Shown here: positions 58,729 through 64,000 of the stretch, piece after piece
Position numbering within the stretch: the stretch's first letter is position 1
How the letters are laid out: each line of letters begins with the position of its first letter
Source of the DNA: Cymodocea nodosa
Lineage: Eukaryota; Streptophyta; Magnoliopsida; Alismatales; Cymodoceaceae
DNA: 64,000 bases
Assembly: GCA_036874045.1 (NCBI GenBank)
Contig: CM072345.1
Coordinates: 8,891,501-8,955,500 of the forward strand
Reading direction: 5' to 3'
Made by a program: the position numbers and the translations under genes
The notes under the pieces: model-generated
Seen by the model: only the letters and a program-made list of their open reading frames with translations
Database searches by the model: none
What the model was told of the DNA's origin: nothing

Positions 58729-60154
58729 GGTAACAAACGTGAGGCCTCCTTTGGATTTACTTTCTTTTGGTTCAAATTAGGTTCGATTCCATGGTTCCGC
58801 TAATGGTTTTGATGGAAAACTCCATGAGAAATGAAAAAAAACTGCTTTAATATAAAAAAAAAAAATCTACTTTTGTGTGTAGCAGAAACGTTTATTTATA
58901 TTAGTTTTTGTGTTTTTGAATCCTGAATTTCTAGCATCGAAACTTACGATTAAAGAAATGGTAGAAGATTTTCTAACTATCATGCTTTTCACAAGGTTAA
59001 ATAAATGTGTATTTATTTTAATTTCTTTCATTAAATGACAATTGGATTTTGTAAACATCTCGCGCATTACATGACGTAATTATGTTTATAACTCTTTATC
59101 TTGCAGCGGTGTAACAGGAATGAATTGAGAACAGGTACTTATCTGCACATGCTTCGTATGAATAAAGATAAAATTTTAATCTATGAATAATATAATATTT
59201 AACTTATAATTATGTATAAAGAAAGTTTAAGGTATGTGTTAATTAATTGTAAATTTCATACACCTAATTAAGTGTTTAATGCCATATGAATGTCAAAAGT
59301 AATCATGTATACGCAAAACATTCTCCAATTCATCTATTTCCAGAATCTATGATTTCAATTCATCCATTTTTTTATTTATACTTAAAAGATATTTTTAGCA
59401 CAAAAATGAAAGCCACGAACCTCACTACTAATTGAAACATATATGACACATTAAAATATCAAATGCGAGAATTTAAGTTCAGGAATTTTAACGGCAATGT
59501 TTATTTATATCAAATTTTTTCATTAAATGGCGCTTGGGTTTTGTAAATATACTGCACGTTATATAACGTAACATGTAAGAGAACCAGCTTTAGAGGCTGT
59601 TGTAATAATAACTCTTTAATTTGTAACGGTGTAATTTTGTCGACATATATATACCAAACTATCTTCTAAGAAAGAAAGAATTGATTTTCACGAGATATTT
59701 ATAATTCAGCCTCATCATCTTGTTTAACTTAAAATAGATTTGATTTTCGCGGGAACTTATTTTGATAACATATAGAAAATTTTAACTAAAAAAAAAATGA
59801 TAATAAGTAACGGATGTTACATATACAAGTCATAATTCTGTTTCTTCTCTACGATGGTAACTTTTACTCAACAAACTGCACAGAAGTAATACTGTATATA
59901 TATTGAAGAATTAATTGGAATAATGAGGTGTTCAGATCCATCAGTTTCTCAGTTTCATTGGTGTAACTCATCTGCATGATTAATTTACTCGTTCGTTGAA
60001 AAGAAATAAATTCCCTGCACAAGTGAAACCTCCATTGGAATCAATGGAGTAGACTCCATTGACGGAGCTATAAATTTGCAGTGCTGCATCGAAGTCCATC
60101 ACCACCACCGCCACCACCACTTCGGCATCATCATCATCTTCTTCTTCTTTCGAG
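58729..60154. other. Intergenic and promoter region of the pectate lyase
   Basis: The left end is the promoter of the small minus-strand gene. The rest is AT-rich with no gene. Two similar segments (about 59040-59110 and 59520-59640) share 'ggattttgtaaacat', 'cattacatgacgtaa' and 'aactctttatcttgcagcggtgtaa' with variations, and look like a diverged direct repeat. Confidence 0.55.
60069..60077 (+). promoter_or_regulatory. Possible TATA box of the pectate lyase
   Basis: TATAAATTT lies 86 bases before the ATG, a fitting place for a short leader. The preceding AT-rich DNA offers other candidates (for example near 59645), so this is only likely. Confidence 0.35.
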
Positions 60155-62202
60155 ATGACTTCCACCTTCCAAAACCTCAACTTCTTCCTCCTCCTACTCC
60201 TCCTGCTCAACACATGCGCGTCGTTTTCGCTCGTCCGGCGAAACCGTGTCAGTGGCATGAACGCCGTGGACCGGTGCTGGCGTGGGAACCGGCGGTGGGC
60301 CTCGGACAGGCAGAAGCTGGCCATGTGCTCCGTCGGGTTCGCAGGGAAGATGAGGAACAACGTCGGCAGGGGGCTGAGGAGGTACACCGTCACCGGCCCC
60401 GGCGACGACCCCGTCCGGCCTAGGCCCGGGACCTTGCGGTACGGCGCGACGGTGGTGAGAGGGAAGGTGTGGATAGAGTTCCAACGAGACATGGTGATCA
60501 ACCTGCGCGCGCCGTTGATCGTCAAGAGCTACACCACCATCGACGGCCGGGGAGCTAAGGTGGAGATTGCTTACGGTGCTGGTTTCATGCTTGCAGAGGT
60601 ATAATACCTTTCATGTACTGTACTTAATAATTGGTTATAACTTAATCAGAATTTTTAGTTTATGCTACCTAAAAACTTACAATATATACGATATATTATG
60701 TTCATAAATAAATACATCTATTTATCATATAAACTAGATCCATCTGTAATATTCAAAAATGGAACCAATGACATGGAAATGATTTTATAGTAATTGAAAA
60801 AAAAACAATAATTGAAATTTTCTGATCATGATTAATAACATTTATCCAAAATTTTTTTCCTTCCTGCTTCAGCAGTTATAAAAAATTACATGTACTTTTG
60901 ATAATATCACTTATATTATTGTGATACCACGCTTAAAGTTGATTTTGATCCAAATTAAGTATTTGACGTTGATTTTAATCTAAATGGGTCTGGTGTAAAC
61001 AAACAATATATTTATATTTATGAATTATTTTAATATTATATTACTTCTTTATGTTTTAAAGTTCATATTTTAATGTATAAAAAATAAAAACGAAAACCAA
61101 TTAATATACATACTATCACAGGTTAATTCTATTAAGATATGATATTTTCAACAAACAAATTTTTAGCCTTTTCCAATATTGCCCTCAATTCTTCTGGTAT
61201 ATATATATATATATATATAAAGGAAAATGGTAACAAAAAAGAAAAGGGAGTCTGTACTGAGATCACCGGTGGCTGCTTAATTAGGTGAGCAACGTGATCA
61301 TCCACGGCCTTCACTTCCACCACTGCTCGCCACGGCCGTCGAGCTCGGTGGTGGCGCCGGAGGGTAAGACGGTGCGGCAGGGGGACAAAGACGGCGACGC
61401 CATACGTCTGGTGGGGTGTCGGAAGGTGTGGATCGACCACAACACTTTCTACCAGAGCCACGACGGTCTGGTCGACGTGACCCGAGGCTCCACCGACATC
61501 ACCATCTCCAACAACTGGTTCAGGGACCACAACAAGGTCATGCTCCTCGGCCACGACGACGGCTTCGTCCAGGACAGGAGGATGAGGGTCACCGTCGCCT
61601 TCAACCGTTTCGGCCCCGGCGCCAACCAACGCATGCCGAGGCAAGAGACGTCTCAAAGTGTCTGCCCTCCTATGCTTGGTTACCGTTGTCATTGCTGTTG
61701 AGCTGTTCTCGTTGATGTGTGTTGGTTATTATGATGAATCTCTGCCGTGTGGACGACGCAGGGTTAGGCACGGCTTCGCCCATGTCGTGAACAACCTGTA
61801 TGACGGCTGGGGGATTTACGCCATCGGAGGAAGCATGAGTCCCAGCATCAGGAGTGAGGCCAACCTGTTCGTTGCCAACAAGGCCGGCAAGAAAAAAGTA
61901 TGACTTGTTTGTTTGTTCTAGATGTGAATGATGATGCTCTGCTTCAACAATACAAGTATATCACGATGCCCAAACAGCAGGTCACGTGGAGGGAAGGCAG
62001 TGCAGGAGCTGGAAAATCATGGAATTGGAGGTCGGTGGATGATGCCTTTGCCAATGGAGCGTTCTTCAAGCAGACCGGCGGAGGAGGCGCGCCACCGACG
62101 TACAACCAGGAACAGAAATTCACCGTGGGAAGCGCCAGTTCTGTGAGATCGCTGACGAGAGACGCCGGTGCGCTCCGTTGCTCCACACGATCCAGATGTT
62201 GA
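60155..62202 (+). CDS. Pectate lyase (polysaccharide lyase family 1)
   Basis: A secreted enzyme that cleaves de-esterified pectin in the cell wall by calcium-dependent beta-elimination. Exons: 60155-60598, 61285-61640, 61762-61897, 61978-62202; 386 residues. A signal peptide is plain (FFLLLLLLLNTCASFS). Next come NAVDRCWRGNRRWASDRQKLA, GTLRYGATV and YTTIDGRGAKVEI. The core has VWIDHNTFYQSHDGLVDV, TDITISNNWFRDHNKVMLLG (calcium ligands) and QRMPR, joined across intron 2 to VRHGFAHVVNN, which brings the catalytic Arg motif together. YAIGGSMSPSI and KSWNWRS follow, and a Cys ends the protein. Intron 2 has a GC donor (CCGAG|GCAAGA). The last intron offers a CAGCAG double acceptor, so 385 or 386 residues are possible. 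The mature enzyme is somewhat short of the family's usual size and the tail is diverged. Confidence 0.92.
61197..61219. repeat. (TA)n microsatellite in pectate lyase intron 1
   Basis: About eleven TA units sit 65 bases before the end of intron 1. Likely to vary in length between individuals. Confidence 0.85.
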
Positions 62203-62691
62203 TCTGGTAAGTGAACCATCACAAGTAATTGCTGTTGTCATTTGGTGATCTCAGCAACTGAAAGCCTTCAACGGCTTGGCGGGCTCATGCACGGCTTGTC
62301 CTTTTGTGCCAGATTATCCACAACTAAATGGATGCTTCCGTATGTATAAATAAATTGTGACAGTCATGAGTAAGATGAGGTTTGGCAATAAAAGCTGGTT
62401 AGGTAATGAAAGAGGAGTGTCAACTTAAAAATTGCTTATGGTCGAGCCGAAAGAAGGAAACGATTGTGCAACAAAACTCTACCAGACCAGGAAAAAAGAG
62501 AAAACTGATGGTATTCTGAGAACTTACCTTCTATAAACAAAAATAAGTTTTGCTTGTACCCAGAATGAAGGGTTTTGTGCAAATGCCGCATAGGAAAAGA
62601 AAAATTTCCGTTATGTAACTCGTAAAATACAAAATATTATCAAAAAAAACTCGTAAAATACATAGTTTACTTGGTTCTGCAAATGAATATC
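62203..62691. other. Convergent intergenic spacer
   Basis: About 490 bases with the 3' UTR of the pectate lyase and of the next, minus-strand gene. AATAAA-like signals occur near 62349 and 62388. No gene seen. Confidence 0.55.
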
Positions 62692-63061
62692 TCAAGAAGC
62701 AGAATTTTTCTCATCACTTGATCCCTTATCGTTCGAATTATAAACCATTTCCTCAAGTGTATCAACATCTCCACTTTTTGAAAGAGTATGCATCCGCAAG
62801 GTGTCTGCATCATCACTGACCAAACAAGAAAAACCATACTCGTTAACAAACATTATACGTATGCAGAATCATGACCAATACCCAACTAAGAATAATTTTG
62901 GTGTACGTCGCCGCAGATGGCAATAATCTTAGCATGCAGCATTAATAGGTTAGAGCCATGTGCAACCTAAACAATAATCAAATTAGTATTTGGACATACT
63001 CTGTGACTCCAAATAATTCCTTGACCATTAACGAGCTGTCTCTTGAGCAGAACTCTGGAAG
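62692..63061 (-). CDS. 3' end of an unidentified gene (last two exons)
   Basis: Two minus-strand exons, 63061-63000 and 62815-62692, join in phase. The donor is ACAGA|GTATGTCC and the acceptor TTTGGTCAG|TGATG. Together they read LPEFCSRDSSLMVKELFGVT, then DDDADTLRMHTLSKSGDVDT and LEEMVYNSNDKGSSDEKNSAS to a TGA at 62694-62692. The helical, acidic and polar character looks like a protein C-terminus. The family is not recognised. The upstream exon should start with phase 0 at 63061 (acceptor GGAACAG), and more exons are expected toward or beyond 64000; none could be fixed between 63062 and 64000. Confidence 0.5.
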
Positions 63062-64000
63062 CTGTTCCAAAACGCAATTATTGCGCATACAACATTAGCG
63101 TGTGGGCAACCAATATCTTACACTCATATAGTACCGATGCAAAAAATAAATGGAAGGCATAGAAAGAAAATGACCTTTTAGACTGACGAATATGAAATAA
63201 GGCAGATAGGGAAGAGGACTGGATGTTTTCATAAGAATCATGTAGAAAAAAGAAAAAGTCCTCATTTAACCTATAATATTGTTCATATCGAATAGACCTA
63301 GAATCCATGTTTACTACATTTTAGTGATTCAAAAAATGAAATTGCAAAATTTTTACAATTGCATTTGGATACCATTTTTTAAACCAATATTTGAATAACT
63401 TTCTTAAAGAAATAACTATATTTCAACAAAAAACTAAATTCAACCTCTTCATTTTAATGTATTTTAACTTTTTAAAAGTGAAATCATGACAACGACAATA
63501 TCTGATTACTTAATCCAACATGAAGTGGAGTCAAGTTCAAAATATTCATCACAATGCAAACAAATGACTAAGATATTTCTGTCACGTGTTGTGTATAACA
63601 GTCATAACTTCATTAGACTAAGCCTAACACTGATATCTCTGCATCTCAAAGAATCTAAATCAAGGTCATTAAGGTGCTAAAACGTATAGCCTTGGATGTC
63701 TTAAACACCTCAATAGGTGCTTAGAAATTGTGAGAAAAAATTTAAATTTATGTAATTTAACTAAATATTTAATTGTAAATACAAATATATAGAAGAAAAG
63801 GATTCATGTGGCTAAGCCTATGTAGTGAGATTATGATTTAGATTGTTGTTTTTTTATAGTTATTTATATATTTTTATGTATGTTCATAATCAAAAATACA
63901 TATATAAATGGTGTAAACTAACTTATGAAAACGTATAAATAACAAGCATAACAAAATGATATTTAAAAGTTACAACTTATAAATTAACTTGTGATAAAAT
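63062..64000. other. Probable intron(s) of the unidentified minus-strand gene
   Basis: AT-rich DNA with no exon that I can join. A minus frame at 63078-63308 (starting MDSRSIRYEQYY) includes a possible exon, but no clean acceptor or donor fits. A LINE-tail repeat lies at 63726-63862. Confidence 0.35.
63726..63862 (+). mobile_element. LINE 3'-end-like repeat, copy 2
   Basis: Second copy of the sequence at 30903-31030: GTGAGAAAAAATTTAAATTTATG, then 'agaagaaaaggattcatgtgg', 'cctatgtagtgagattatg', 'agattgttgttttt'. Same orientation as copy 1. Only the tail is present. Confidence 0.5.

Noticed and set aside
60076..60423. Overlapping long frames on both strands at pectate lyase exon 1
   Set aside because: They are shadows of the GC-rich exon. 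Only the frame from 60155 has a signal peptide and pectate lyase motifs.
1..64000. CRISPR array, bacterial operons, rRNA genes, organelle insertion
   Set aside because: No regularly spaced identical repeats, no rRNA-like sequence and no plastid or mitochondrial gene were seen. All genes have plant nuclear intron structure.

Overview
This window is nuclear DNA from a flowering plant. The genes carry many GT-AG introns, the intergenic DNA is very AT-rich, and there are traces of SINEs, LINEs and TIR elements. Every gene family recognised has a clear angiosperm counterpart. Some genes have GC-rich third positions (ABCG, TIP3, pectate lyase) beside AT-rich ones (katanin, TEX2-like). That bimodality suggests a non-grass monocot, but this is inference and no genus can be named.

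Layout, left to right: katanin p80 WD40 subunit (+, 18 exons, 1860-13609), whose sixth intron holds a TIR element carrying a decayed CYP78-like P450 fragment; an ABCG half-transporter (-, 9 exons, 17679-21137); a 5.7 kb gene-poor stretch with a transposon-like block and a 24-bp minisatellite; a TEX2-like SMP/PH lipid-transfer protein (+, 7 exons, 26884-33550) convergent with an EamA/WAT1-related plastid transporter (-, 7 exons, 34623-39940); cytosolic pyruvate kinase (+, 3 exons, 43411-46446); a calcineurin-like metallophosphoesterase (+, 6 exons, 47674-49849); a TIP3-type tonoplast aquaporin (-, 3 exons, 50544-51483); an At3g52170-like gene of unknown function (+, 5 exons, 53449-57786); a small frameshifted gene (-, 58244-58728); a pectate lyase (+, 4 exons, 60155-62202); and the 3' end of an unidentified gene (-, 62692-63061) that runs toward the right edge.

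All exon joins were made by hand. Each was accepted only when the phase closed and the protein read through in family order. The genes are unrelated housekeeping and tissue genes, not an operon or cluster, and no joint pathway is evident. The points most worth checking are the P450-carrying TIR element, a His-to-Ser change in the aquaporin selectivity filter, a GC-AG intron in the pectate lyase, a triplicated basic module in the TEX2-like protein, a one-base frameshift in an otherwise good small gene, and two Au-type SINEs inside introns. I found no convincing wholly new multi-gene system.
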